Shown piece after piece: positions 35,516 to 45,857 of a DNA stretch of 60,000 nucleotides. A program made the position numbers and the translations under genes. The stretch is from Polytrichum commune (Eukaryota > Streptophyta > Polytrichopsida > Polytrichales > Polytrichaceae), in contig OX485806.1 of NCBI GenBank assembly GCA_950295325.1, positions 55,239,169 through 55,299,168 of the forward strand. The letters run 5' to 3'. Numbering within the stretch: position 1 is the first letter of the stretch; each line of letters starts with the position of its first letter. The notes under the pieces were generated by a model that was not told where the DNA came from, searched no databases, and saw only the letters and a list, made by a program, of their open reading frames with translations.

Positions 35516-35644
35516 TATCTCCGGGGGGTCCTGTGATGAACAACTCGACTAGTTTAATTCTATGATCCAATAATGAAATTTTGCGTAGAAAATGAAGACG
35601 GTGCATTATGAGGAAAGACGAGGAAGTGAGGAGAGGGCAAGGAA

Positions 35645-35830
35645 AATGTGCTCAAGGGCACACTTGCGAACAAGCGTTCGTGAATGAAGGCTGCGGGGGC
35701 CGTGCGCATCATTTACGAGCGCTCGTTCGTGAGCGCGGCTACACGTACATTTACGAGCGGTCGTTCGCGAATGAGGTGGACAGTGGGTCGCACCCTTTCA
35801 CGAACGAGCATTCGCGAATAAGGTGGGTAT
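35645..35830. repeat. Cluster of four diverged TACGAACG palindromes
   Basis: Near 35655, 35712, 35747 and 35798 are variants such as TTACGAGCGCTCGTTCGTGA and TCACGAACGAGCATTCGCGA. They keep the two arms but vary more than copies further right. They lie between the FCP1-like exon and the 36-40 kb gene. Confidence 0.75.
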
Positions 35831-35980
35831 GCAAGAATGAACATAATCTCATCAACATATACAATATACGAGAAGGGGTCGAGGGCAGAGAATTTGAAGC
35901 AACGCGATGCACATAACATAGGCTCATATATTAATCCGTTGAATATTTACATTTCTCACGTGATAGTCTATCACATTTTC

Positions 35981-38900
35981 CTAAGGCAAAATGATGCCGT
36001 GTCCTACAAAACTGTTAGGCCCTAAGGGGGACCGCTGAAGAGGGCTCTCGCAAGGCCACTGGATGTCGATGAAGAGAAAAATATGGCGATGTTAGAGAGG
36101 TTATGAACGCGCGTTCGTAAAAAAATGGTATTCTCATAGGAGAGTTACCTCGTCATCGGGGGGAATGGCAGCGGCGCTGGACTGAGCAACAGGTCCCTCC
36201 TCAACGATTAACGAACGCGCGTTCGTAACCTCCACAGCTGCAGACGCCTCTGTCTCCATGGCCTCTGCCTCACGCTCCAGTTGAGACGCCTGTGTCGCCT
36301 GGATGCGCAGCGCGTCTTCTTCCTCAGCGCTCAGGTCGAGCGCGTCCATCCTGACATCCTCCATCCACGCCGCATGGGTTTCTTCCACGTCCATCCCCTG
36401 CACTCCTGGTGCGTCATTGGGGCTCCCTTGCGTGTCCTCCACAATGACCATGTCAGTGTGTCGCGCAGAGTCATCGCCATGTCTGTCTACTACCCTGGGG
36501 ACGACGGTGAAAGACGACGTATCGGTGTCTGAGGGCAGTTCTACCCTTGAAGGGGGAGGGGTGAGGACTGGAGGACCTGAAGATTAACAAACACGCGTTC
36601 GTAAATCCTCGTCCTCCTGGATGGCCGTCGTGACAGCATCGTGGGAGGTGGTCGAGGGAACCTCTGGGGGCGGAGGAGTGCCAACAGGCATAGGGTGGGG
36701 CGCCTGCTGTCGGGAAGGCCCTCCGGTGAACATGCCTGGTGGAGGGGATTGGGAGGGGTATCCTCCAGGGAAGGGGTAGGCCGCCTGGGGGGGCGCCGCG
36801 AAGCTCTGCATACGCTGGAGCATGGCGAGGATGGCGTCCGTCTTCTCGTTGGACTGCCTCAGCTCCTCCTGAATTTTGAACATTTTCTTGGCATTCTCCT
36901 CTGCCGCCTTTGCCATGTCCTCCTTCATCTTTTGCTCGAGCTTGGCGTTAAGCTCGGCGACGGACAACGCCTCCTCTTTGACCCTCTTGTTTTTGTCAAA
37001 GTTTACCCCCAGCTCGACCATGATCTCCATGTCGCCCTCGTCCTCATCGGAGACCTCGATGATTGCCCCCGGAGGCAGCTCCACGTAGGGGGTCTTCTTC
37101 ATCCTCCGCCTTGTGTTGCGGTAGTGGTCCAACGTCGGTCGGGACCGTTGGTCCAGAAGGTCGAGGTTCTCCATCTTGGGAACCACGACTGGCCTGGGCG
37201 ACACGGATGTCGAGCATCCCCCGGGAGTGCCGAATGCCTCCGCTCCAGACGTTCTCGCCGGGAGGACATCTTGGGTTGTCCCCGCCGACGACCCCGTGTA
37301 TCCACCCGGAGTCCCCTGCACGTCGGATGGATTTACCGACGGCGCCAAAATGCGTAGAGGAGTGACGTCCAGGGATCAGAGGATCGCCTCGACGTTGTAG
37401 GAGGGCGCGTGCTCGTCGTCGTCCGTCTCCATGGCGGGCATGTTGATGTCCGTCCTTGGAAGGGACATGTCCTCCAGGTCCATCGTGGACGCCTTCGCCC
37501 TGTGCACCTGGAAGTCATCCTCGTCCACGGCGTCAACAAAGCTATTGACGACCAGCCCCAGCATCTGAGATCCAAGCAAATACGTTAGAATATACGAACG
37601 TGCGTTCGTAAACATCAATGACGAGAAACAATGCAAGTTTTAATGAAACCAAAACAAATTGAGGTGAACTTTACGAACGAGCATTCGTAAATATTAGTTG
37701 GAGAGCTTACCATTGCAGCGTACATGAATTTGCTGCCTCCACAGACGTCGTATACAGTCTCTCCGCTTATTGCCACGCTTTGCAACACGGAGACGTAGAA
37801 CTCCAACCTGAATTCCAGCGCCGAGAAGATAGTGTACAAGGTCTCCTGCAGCAGATCCTTGGGAGGGGGAGGGGGGATGCTGTAGATCTTCTTGAACGTA
37901 GTATTCGCCCTGACAGGGGCTCGCCCATTCCGAAGCGCGTTGTACGTCAAGAAGACGAGGCTGACCGCCCCCACCTATTTGTTCCCCCTGGTGTCGCGCA
38001 CCTCTCCATGAGGAGTGCCTGAAACACCATGGGCACAAGGGGGACCCCGGAGTGACACCCGGGACTTGTGGCGCCGTTGGTGAGAGGGCCCAAGTGATCC
38101 TAGTGTGGGTGAGGGCCCCGGGCGTTGGGAACGCCTCCCACCCACGAAGACTAGGGGGCACAAGGGTAAGGCCATGAGCTATGCGTAGCTCATGGCGTGG
38201 TGATTCTAGAAAGCTCAAGAACACCTCAATCGGAGGTGTGAGCTAGGAGTTATGGCCATTTGAGTGGGGCGCTGTCCCGGGACAGCGCCCTGGTACAGCA
38301 GTGCCTGGGAGTGATTCCCGGGACTGCCAAGGTTCAAACAGGCATAACGTCCTCAATACTTGCCCGAATGGGGCAAGTGAGGAGTCCATCGGCATCTACG
38401 TGAAGCGTAGATAAAGATGGAGTGGTTGGTTGTTATGATCAGACATCATACAAGGAAGTTATGATGGTCTGAATCTGCTAGGGGGTTCTAGGCCCAGCAG
38501 CTAAAGGAAAATGTCCACTTGGCCCCAACTCTTGGTAGAGAGACAAGAGGTTGGTTGACGGTGGGGTAGGGGCCCCGCGTGAAGTCCTAGAGGCTTATAT
38601 GGGTGAGGTGGTGTGGCCTCACCCACCCGAGGCCGAACGGCAAGGACTCCATGGGCCTTGGCCCAATGTGAGGCCATAGTTGCCTAGTATGGTTCGGGTT
38701 GTTGTAGTGTTGCTCCGGCAATGCGATGATCAACATGGGATTGGACTTCCATGGATGGAAGTCCACATGTAGGAATGGGTTACCGATGAAGGGGTGAGTC
38801 CCGAAAGCAAAGTAGGAGGGTTGGTTCCCTCCTATGAACTATAAGGTCCGGGGTAGGAGGAGCTAATCATTAGCATGGCGGAATGCGAATGGTTAGCGCT

Positions 38901-39831
38901 CGTAACCTTTGCTAGAATTGAAAATTGGCAAGATTGTCAAGGGGGGCTAGCAAGGGTTGCGACACCTGGCCTCGTTGATGGCCACGATCCTTTCCGTCTT
39001 AGCGGGCACGTAAGTGCTGTGGAAGATGTTGTACTCGAATTTGATCGTCTTCTCGTACAGGTCGACTACAGTAGAGAGTTTCTCCTGCTCCACTATCCAC
39101 AGCCAAATGTGAGGCTCCCTCATGTCCGGAGACTTGTGCTCCTTGAACTTGGTCATGAAGGGGTTGTAGAAGGGCATGTCCTTCCCCCCCTGCCTCGACG
39201 CACCCGGGATCCCCCTGAAATTGATCAGGGCAAATGGGCACCCCCGTCGATCCTCCCTCACCTCGGCCCTGTTGAGGGTCCCGTCCCACTTGGAAAATGT
39301 GACCCTCTCCACTCCGGTTGTCACCACACAAAATCGGGCCACTCCTTCAAATGTGGCCATCCTCTTCCGCGCCAAAAACCTTTTGTATTGCTCCACCTCC
39401 TGGGGATCCGTCTCGGTTTTCTTGGTCCTCTTGTTCCCCTTCTGCTTCAAAATGGAGGCATGTTCCACTACGTTATTGGTGGCGTATGTGTAGGAGAAGG
39501 TATGCTTCTGGAAATGCAACAAAAGGTTGATATGATCCTTCTTGTTCTTCATGTCAAGAATTACATACTCCCCCTGGGCCTCTATGGACTCTATCTTCCA
39601 CGTCTTCATTTGAACCCACTGTTCAGGCTAGTCCACTCTGGTCTCCAGCTCGTAGGTGAAGCGCATGCAGAAGAGGCCGTCCCCGATCTTCTCTGACAGT
39701 GCCGTCCACTCCCCCATGAAGTCTTCCTTGGAGACATAGTTGTCGTTGCCATTGTCGTCTAACACCGACTCTGGGAGGCGATCGACCTTCACCGCGAACA
39801 TCTCAATGGCACTTCTGTTTGATCTTGCCAT
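35981..39831 (-). pseudogene. Multi-exon hypothetical gene with palindromes in its introns
   Basis: Reading starts after acceptor TTGCAG with MARSNRSAIEMFAVKVDRLP (ATG at 39831). It runs through an in-frame TAG (39628-39630) into MKTWKIESIEAQGEYVILDM, FEGVARFCVVTTGVERVTF and ERIVAINEAR, where a solo LTR (37992-38964) is inserted. The frame resumes GNK, TAG (37975-37977), VGAVSLVFLTYNALRNGRAP and MYAAM, to donor GTAAGC at 37711. The intron 37565-37710 holds two palindromes. The next exon (37564 to about 36590) has one in-frame TGA (37376-37378), then a charged coiled coil (LNAKLEQKMKEDMAKAAEEN) and a Pro/Gly-rich part. Another frame follows to EVTNARSLIVEE and PPDDE at 36148; intron 36059-36147 again holds a palindrome. 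The last exon is WPCESPLQRSPLGPNSFVGH to a stop at 35981. No known domain; possibly an element-encoded protein. Confidence 0.6.
37992..38964 (-). mobile_element. Solo LTR (TGTCGC family) in a coding exon, TSD CCTGG
   Basis: Starts TGTCGCGCACCTCTCC and ends GGGTTGCGACA, 973 bp; inverted relative to the copy at 27075. Exact 5-bp duplications CCTGG lie at 37987-37991 and 38965-38969. Removing the LTR and one duplication restores a continuous reading frame across INEAR|GNK, so the insertion interrupted an exon. ORFs within it (such as 37975-38175) are LTR readings. Confidence 0.92.
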
Positions 39832-40370
39832 CTGCAACAGAATATAAAAAATTAGTGACTTTACGAACGAACGTTCGTAAATGACATGCATATCCCACAT
39901 ACTACGCATTGTTAATGCGTCTTTGCAATTGATGTAATTATATTTACGAACGTTCATTCGTAAATGAGGGGTTGCAAGATAATATAATTTTTTAGTATTG
40001 AGTTTACGAATGTGCGTTCGTAAAAGATATGAAGATCAAAGAGACTACTCGTCATGAATGTATTTGCAATATATTTGGTTATTTTAACGAACGATCGTTC
40101 GTAAAAGATATAGGTTTTCTAGATTTGGTTTTGTTTACGAACGTGCGTTCGTAAGTATGTCCATTTGGTCTATCTTTTCGGACATTTGGTTGATTTAGTT
40201 TTCGTAAGTACATGTGAGTTGTTTTATTTGTGTTCGTAAATTTATATTTGTTCTTTAGATATTCGGATAGGTTCAAATTAAAATAAAGATTCCATCTGAG
40301 TGATATTTGGCGTATATTTACGAACGTGCGTTCGTAAATATAGAGCATTCCAAAGAACGTGGAGTGCGTA
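39832..40370. other. Upstream region with six spaced palindromes
   Basis: AT-rich spacer 5-prime of the 36-40 kb gene. Palindromes are at about 39861, 39943, 40001, 40084, 40133 and 40317, 50-180 bp apart, in otherwise unrelated sequence. No promoter motif can be identified with confidence. Confidence 0.6.
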
Positions 40371-40592
40371 TTTACGAACGCACGTTCGTAAATGGAGGTT
40401 CGGTATGCAGTGTATGTCCATTTACGAACGAGCGTTCGTAAATGGAGGTGGGTATGTAGTGTATGTCCATTTACGAACGAGCGTTCGTAAATGGAGGTTG
40501 GGTATGCAGTGTATGTTCATTTACGAACGTGCGTTCGTAAATGGAGGTTGGGTATGCAGTGTATGTCCATTTACGAACGAGAGTTCGTAAAT
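40371..40592. repeat. 50-bp tandem repeat, one palindrome per unit
   Basis: Units start at 40371, 40421, 40470, 40520 and 40570. Each is the palindrome followed by TGGAGGTTGGGTATGCAGTG-TATGTCCAT. Identity between units is very high; the middle dinucleotide of the palindrome varies (CA, AG, AG, TG, AG). Confidence 0.93.
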
Positions 40593-40599
40593 GTTATGG

Positions 40600-40660
40600 T
40601 TTTGGGAGCCCTTGTCCGTACATATACGGATTCGTATATATATGAATACGTATATGTATA
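40600..40660. repeat. Second set of short palindromes (CCGTACATATACGG, ATTCGTATATATATGAAT)
   Basis: Directly after the 50-bp array, CCGTACATATACGG and ATTCGTATATATATGAAT are adjacent imperfect palindromes followed by ACGTATATGTATAT. They may be diverged palindrome units or just a TA-rich microsatellite. Confidence 0.45.
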
Positions 40661-40899
40661 TAACACTCTTATTAGCAACTCTTCTTGCAGCCGTGTCTGC
40701 AAATCTTGGTCAGAATGATGCAAATCTTGAATCAGAACGCAATTGAGATGCAGAATGAGATTGAGAATGAAACATGAAGAAGAAAGTGATAATTTACATT
40801 GCATGTAACAAAATTGAATTCAAGAAGCAACATTTTCATAATGTGAGAGGAGTTGGAAAGGATAACTAATTACATTGAAATGCTGCAGACTTCAAACCC

Positions 40900-41300
40900 T
40901 GCTTCTTCTCTTTCTGAAAATCCAAGAAATTCTCACAACTGCACACTCAATTGCCTTTCAAATGCACACTCAGTTAACTCTCTAATGCAGACCTCAAGCC
41001 TTCACAACTTATATACAAACCCTAGCATACTCATGTACACAAAACTCACAAGCTTGTATCTCTCAAGCTTCTGAACTCTTAAGCAAACCCTTAACTCTCA
41101 AGCTTCCCTAAACTCTCAAGCTTCACCTCTGAAGGTTCTAAAAATCACCCTCAAGCTCTCAATCTGAAACTCTGAAGCTTTGCTACTCAAGCTCTCAAGC
41201 TTTTGAAACTCACAAACTCTCACACTGAAAGCTTTCACAAACTCACAAGCTTTCACACTCAAGCTTCTCAATCTGAAATCTCTCAAAACTTGCAACAAAA
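40900..41300. repeat. CTCAAGCTT / CTCACAAGC low-complexity region
   Basis: Irregular repeats of CTCAAGCTT, ACTCTCAAGC and CTCACAAGCTT. No coding sense. A T/C-rich transition follows at 41300-41400. Confidence 0.75.
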
Positions 41301-41469
41301 CTAATTTAAAACTTCAAGACTAAAAAAAGCAAGAGCTTCGCTCCCTAAGCGTTCCGCTCCTCCTCTCCTCGAAAAGAAAAATGAGAAGAAAAGGAAGGGG
41401 CGCGGGGAGGTAGGTGCGCCGTTAGGGTTTCCCAGCACCTGCCACGTGGCACAACTCCACTGGCTAGGG

Positions 41470-41545
41470 CTGGGAGGGAGATGGGATGGGATGGTATGGG
41501 AGGTGATGGGAAGGGATGGGATGGGATGGGATGGGATGCAATGGG
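41470..41545. repeat. GGGAT microsatellite
   Basis: Runs of GGGATGGGATGGGATG with interruptions. Confidence 0.85.
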
Positions 41546-43160
41546 AGATGGGAGATGGTTGTATATTGGAACCCTTCATGTTATACTCATGCTTTGACAT
41601 ATTTATATGTAATGGACGTGTTTAGGGCATTAACTTGAAAAGCTTAGTTCAAATACATGAATTTTACTCGTTTTATTTCCTTAGTACCTCTACATTTGGA
41701 TTCCTTGTAAACATATTTTAGAAAAGTATGCTCAGTTAATTCGCACTGAACAATGCATGTCATTTACTAGGCTGTCAATGTAGAATCCACCCCAAAAGAT
41801 ATGTATATGGTATTTTAAAATATAGTTTATATAAAAGCGAGATATCTTCCAATTTGTTTGATGGTTCCTCAAATAAATACTACATGCAAAAAAGACTTCA
41901 TAATATGAGATTGCGGAGAGTGGCTATACGATAGGATGTCAATTCAAGTTCCAAAAGGTGTTAGCTTGAAGTAATGCATTTCAGCCGTGTGGTCGACTAT
42001 TTTGCTGGCATCAACTACGAGCTTGCGATAAATAAAGTTAGTGCAATAAGGGTTTTTGAGGAGTCAATATTGTTTGTGTGTGTAATGTATCCTAGTAACA
42101 ATCTAAAACCTAAACCCAAATACCACATACACAACTTTCACAAACCCTAAACCCCCAAACCCTAACCGCAAACCCTAAACTCTAAATCCTTGCATCTTTT
42201 TATCTTACCAACCTTTGTTATGTGTGGCCATGTTGTTGTCTGAGGGCAGGTCAAATTGGTCTACCAATGTTGGTTGGATGGAGAATGCTTAATTCCGTTC
42301 ATAACAACTATAATAATTGATAATGATGCCAATTGTCATTTTCACATTCAAAATTAATAGATTTGAGATAAAACTTTGGTTTAGGTGATAAGTGAAATTT
42401 CAAGTATTCCCTCTTTCACCTTAATAGTTATGAGTGAAATTTCATCACACAGTCCACGATCTTATTATAATAACATGCATGTCTTAAGACTTCAATTTAT
42501 ATCAACACTTTAAGTTATGATGATGCACATCCTTCTCATAGGATGCAAAACATATATTAATTGTAAGTACATACTACTGTATGCACCATTCCAAATTAAT
42601 GGTGCATTTCCCCAAACCCTAAAAGTCTATTTCCAATAGGAGGTCAACTCATTTAATCAGGTGTCAACTTAAACTAACAATCGAACAATGTATTCAACTA
42701 TAAATATCACCAATGATCTAATAAACGTTTAACCAATGTGTATCCGTACCCTTACAACAAGTGGAGGAAAATACAATTTCCAATAGGACGTCAAACACAT
42801 AAAAATTGTAACTATGATTCAACGTTACGGTAGCTATGGTTTCAAGTCTCAATGATCATTATGCTATCATACTATGCAGCATTACAAATTGATTAATCCT
42901 TCCTACTCATGCCATTTTAATTCCTTATTTTCACACCTAGATACCATTTGAAAGAAGACCTAACTTACATATATTATTAGGTATAATTAGTCCATAATGT
43001 ACTCAATCTACCCTAGTGCAAGCCATTATGGATTAACCCGATTTTTTAGTTGTATTCATGCACTTGGTGACCATATTATGGTCATTTTTTGATGTGAAAC
43101 ATATGATACCTATAATTTTAGGAGCGTCCACAACATGTTCTTAGCCACTTTTACCTCATT
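41546..43160. other. AT-rich intergenic DNA with telomere-like patch
   Basis: No gene. At 42120-42190 there are several AAACCCTAAACCC / CAAACCCTAACC words similar to the complement of plant telomere repeat TTTAGGG. The patch is too short and irregular to be a real interstitial telomere block. Confidence 0.5.
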
Positions 43161-43164
43161 GTGT

Positions 43165-43315
43165 GTGTGTGTGTATATGTATATATATATATAGATATAT
43201 ATATGACTTCGACATTCATAACTTTATTAGGCATCAATTGTCAATTAACTTGGACTTCATACATTAGTTGCAAATCATTAAATATTCAATGTTAACCATC
43301 TCCATATTTAGACAT

Positions 43316-43352
<37 letters not shown>
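43165..43352. repeat. TG/TA microsatellites
   Basis: A (TG)n(TA)n run at about 43165-43205 and a longer (AT)n run at about 43321-43352. Confidence 0.85.
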
Positions 43353-43359
<7 letters not shown>

Positions 43360-43484
43360 CATATATTTCGATGAGACCTTGGTCACAACTAAGGTGTGCA
43401 ACGGATTTATATATTTTCAATATGTTGGCGTGCATGCAAGGCATGTTCCATACATGACAGTGCTATTTATATAATTCCACATGG

Positions 43485-43742
43485 ATGGAATGGGAGATTG
43501 TTAGGTCAAAGAAGGCGGCGGGAATCCGCTTTTTAAAGAGCATCCAAGGGATTTTGAACCAGCGGGGTGAAGTACTTAAAGCTCTTCCCCCCACAACAAA
43601 GTTCTTTTCAGCGGCACATGCAAATGTGCGCTCTACAGACCACACCGAACGCGCTCAAGCCATTTCGGTACAGTACACCACCCAGGCACAGTACATCACC
43701 CAGGTAGAGTACATGCTGTACCTACCGCATATACCGCCGTAA
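43485..43742 (+). CDS. Hypothetical short ORF
   Basis: 85 codons, reading MEWEIVRSKKAAGIRFLKSI at the start; the second half is biased by a CAGTACA-type repeat (QYTTQAQYITQVEY). No family recognised. It ends just before the first palindrome of the satellite block. Confidence 0.2.
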   Translation: MEWEIVRSKKAAGIRFLKSIQGILNQRGEVLKALPPTTKFFSAAHANVRSTDHTERAQAISVQYTTQAQYITQVEYMLYLPHIPP

Positions 43743-43744
43743 AT

Positions 43745-44915
43745 ACCGGAACTTTACGAACGCACGTTCGTAAAAATGAGGAGCTTCAGGTTTAGCCAAA
43801 TGATTCCGACCTGAACATGGCAAGGATTTACGAACGTGCGTTCGTAAATCTCACATGAGAACATGTTCTGGATTGAGCTACTCATGAATATTCACATGCA
43901 CGTAATCCATGGCAGTTATTTACGAACGTGCGTTTGTAAATATGCCTTCGAGGACCATACATACATATTTGACCCTATCTATTGGTACCTGATGGTCGAT
44001 AATTTATGAACGTGCGTTCGTAAATCCCATATGAGAGCATGTTTTGGATTGACCTACTTCTGGATAGTCAAATGCACATAATCCATGGCAATTATTTACG
44101 AACGTGCGTTCGTAAATATGCCTTCGAGGATCATACATATATATTTGACCCGTATTTATTGGTACCTGATGGTCGGTAATTTACAACGTGCGTTCGTAAA
44201 TCCCACATGAGAGCATGTTTTGGATTGACCTACTCTTGGATAGTCAAATGCACATAATCCATGGCAATTATTTACGAACGTGCGTTCATAAATATGCCTT
44301 CGAGGATCATACATATATATTTGACCCGTATTTATTGGTACTTGATGGTCGGTAATTTACAACGTGCGTTCGTAAATCCCACAGTAGAGCATGTTTTGGA
44401 TTGAGCTACTCTTGGATAGTCACATGCACATAATCCATGGCAATTATTTACGAACGTGCGTTCGTAAATATGCCTTCGAGGATCATACATATATATTTGA
44501 CCCGTATTTATTGGTACCTGATGGTCGGTAATTTACAACGTGCGTTCGTAAATCCCACAGTAGAGCATGTTTTGGATTGAGCTACTCTTGGATAGTCACA
44601 TGCACATAATCCATGGCAATTATTTACGAACGTGCGTTCGTAAATATGCCTTCGAGGATCATACATATATATTTGACCCGTATCTATTGGTACCTGATGG
44701 TCGGAAATTTACGAACGTGCGTTCGTAAATTCCACAGTAGAGCATGTTTTGGATTGAGCTACTCATGGATAGTCACATGCACATAATTCATGGCAATTAT
44801 TTACAAACGTGCGTTTGTAAATATGCCTTCGAGGTTCATACGGACATATTTGACCCGTATTTATTGGTACCTGAAGGGCGGTAATTTACGAACGTGCGTT
44901 CGTAAATACATCTCA
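43745..44915. repeat. 177-bp satellite, two palindromes per unit, about six units
   Basis: Palindrome-bearing repeats recur with spacings of 176-177 bp: starts near 43919, 44094, 44271, 44447, 44622 and 44800. Each unit has one palindrome followed by ATGCCTTCGAGGATCATAC and one followed by CCCACATGAGAGCATGTT, about 85 bp apart. Between them are TTGACCCGTATTTATTGG and GGATAGTCACATGCACATAA. In several units the second palindrome has lost GA (TTTACAACGTGCG). A few decayed copies lie at the edges. Confidence 0.92.
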
Positions 44916-44989
44916 TTATTTCTATGCATCCAGCAACACATCTTCATTCATACACATCAGTATGTCAGTTATATACGAACACAGAATAC

Positions 44990-45425
44990 CAAGAAAAATA
45001 TGCTCATCGCAAACTACGAACGAGCGTTCGTTGCTGAGGGAGGCGATGGTCGTCATTAACGGACGCTCGTCCGTGAAGGATGTGAACACGGGGCGCACCC
45101 ATTTACGAACGTCCGTTCGTGAATGGGTAGGTACGTAAAAGTCAACAGAATCAAATTCACAATATGAAGGGGCTCAGTGGACAAAATATTGTTGTAGTTG
45201 ATTCATGCATCATCTGTAGATTTACTACTTTTGTGCGTATGGACAAGTGTTATCTTGTGATAGTATATCGCGCGGGTTCCTAAGTCAACATGGTACTTTG
45301 ACCTACAAAACCGATATTCCTGAGGGTGCTCTCAGATGAGGGATCTCGAAGGCCGCCGGATGCACATGGAGAAGTTAGTGAGGTCACGAACGCGCGTTCG
45401 TAAATGGATGTGGCGTTCTCGGATT
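44990..45425 (-). repeat. Second copy of the region at 35.8-36.15 kb
   Basis: Sequence around GGGGCGCACCCATTTACGAA, GATAGTATATCGCG, CTACAAAACCG, GAGGGATCTCGAAGGCC and CGAACGCGCGTTCGTAAATG corresponds in order to GGGTCGCACCCTTTCACGAA, GATAGTCTATCAC, CTACAAAACTG, GAGGGCTCTCGCAAGGCC and GAACGCGCGTTCGTAAAA at 35790-36125. It is therefore a diverged direct copy of the last intron and exon of the 36-40 kb gene, about 9.2 kb away. Confidence 0.75.
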
Positions 45426-45857
45426 TGTGATTTCGTCGTCGGTTGTATGGGCACAGGCCCTGGTCCGAACAGCAAGGCCCTTCTGGACGACTAACGATTG
45501 TTCTCCTCTTTGTCCATGTATTGTTTACATACGGTCCTCAATCATTCGTGGGGGTGTACGCACAACCCTCAATTATTGACCTTTTGCCCTCTTTATTGTT
45601 CCCGTTATCAATAAGATTTTTGGTTTGTGCATTCGATTATGTTTTCTTTCATCCATAGCATTAGTGAGGCTCCTAGACGTATGCTTAAAACGTTTCTTTG
45701 GGACGCGCGTTCGTCTTTGTGCGTGAGGTTCTCCAATGGTGCACCAAAATTTGTTTGTCAATTTTTGGCCATGTATCTCCACATATATTCTATCCTCTCT
45801 TGTATGCATTGCGGTGGTGGTTGGGTTGATCATTTCCTGGTGGTTGGTCTAGGTGGT

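Larger units (their letters stand above)
35655..45410. repeat. Dispersed palindrome family with core TACGAACG-NN-CGTTCGTA (about 35-40 copies)
   Basis: The full unit is A/T-rich outside an 18-base core, TACGAACGTGCGTTCGTA in the commonest form, perfect in both arms with a variable middle pair (TG, AG, CA, CG, AT). Copies occur at about 36104, 36208, 36588, 37594, 37672, 39861, 39943, 40001, 40084, 40133, 40317, 40371-40590 (five), 43753-44900 (about fourteen), 45017, 45102 and 45386. None is found in the rest of the window. Each perfect copy holds four CpG sites. The function is unknown. Confidence 0.93.

Noticed and set aside
36641-37400. Plus-strand ORFs opposite the 36-37 kb exon
   Set aside because: Antisense to a charged coiled-coil coding region; leucine/arginine-rich reading is the typical shadow.
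38875-39696. Plus-strand 273-codon ORF
   Set aside because: It starts inside the solo LTR and runs antisense to the conserved-looking minus-strand exon (MKTWKIESIEAQG...). It is a shadow.
42120-42190. Interstitial telomere
   Set aside because: CCCTAAA-like words are few and irregular; not a true array.
40371-44915. CRISPR-like array (regular palindromic repeats with spacers)
   Set aside because: The spacers between palindromes are themselves repeated and nearly identical, and no cas genes are present. The host is a plant. The structure is tandem repeat DNA.
40079-45059. Short ORFs that read YERAFVN, LRTCVRKY and similar
   Set aside because: They are just the palindrome translated in chance frames on either strand, and carry no coding signal.
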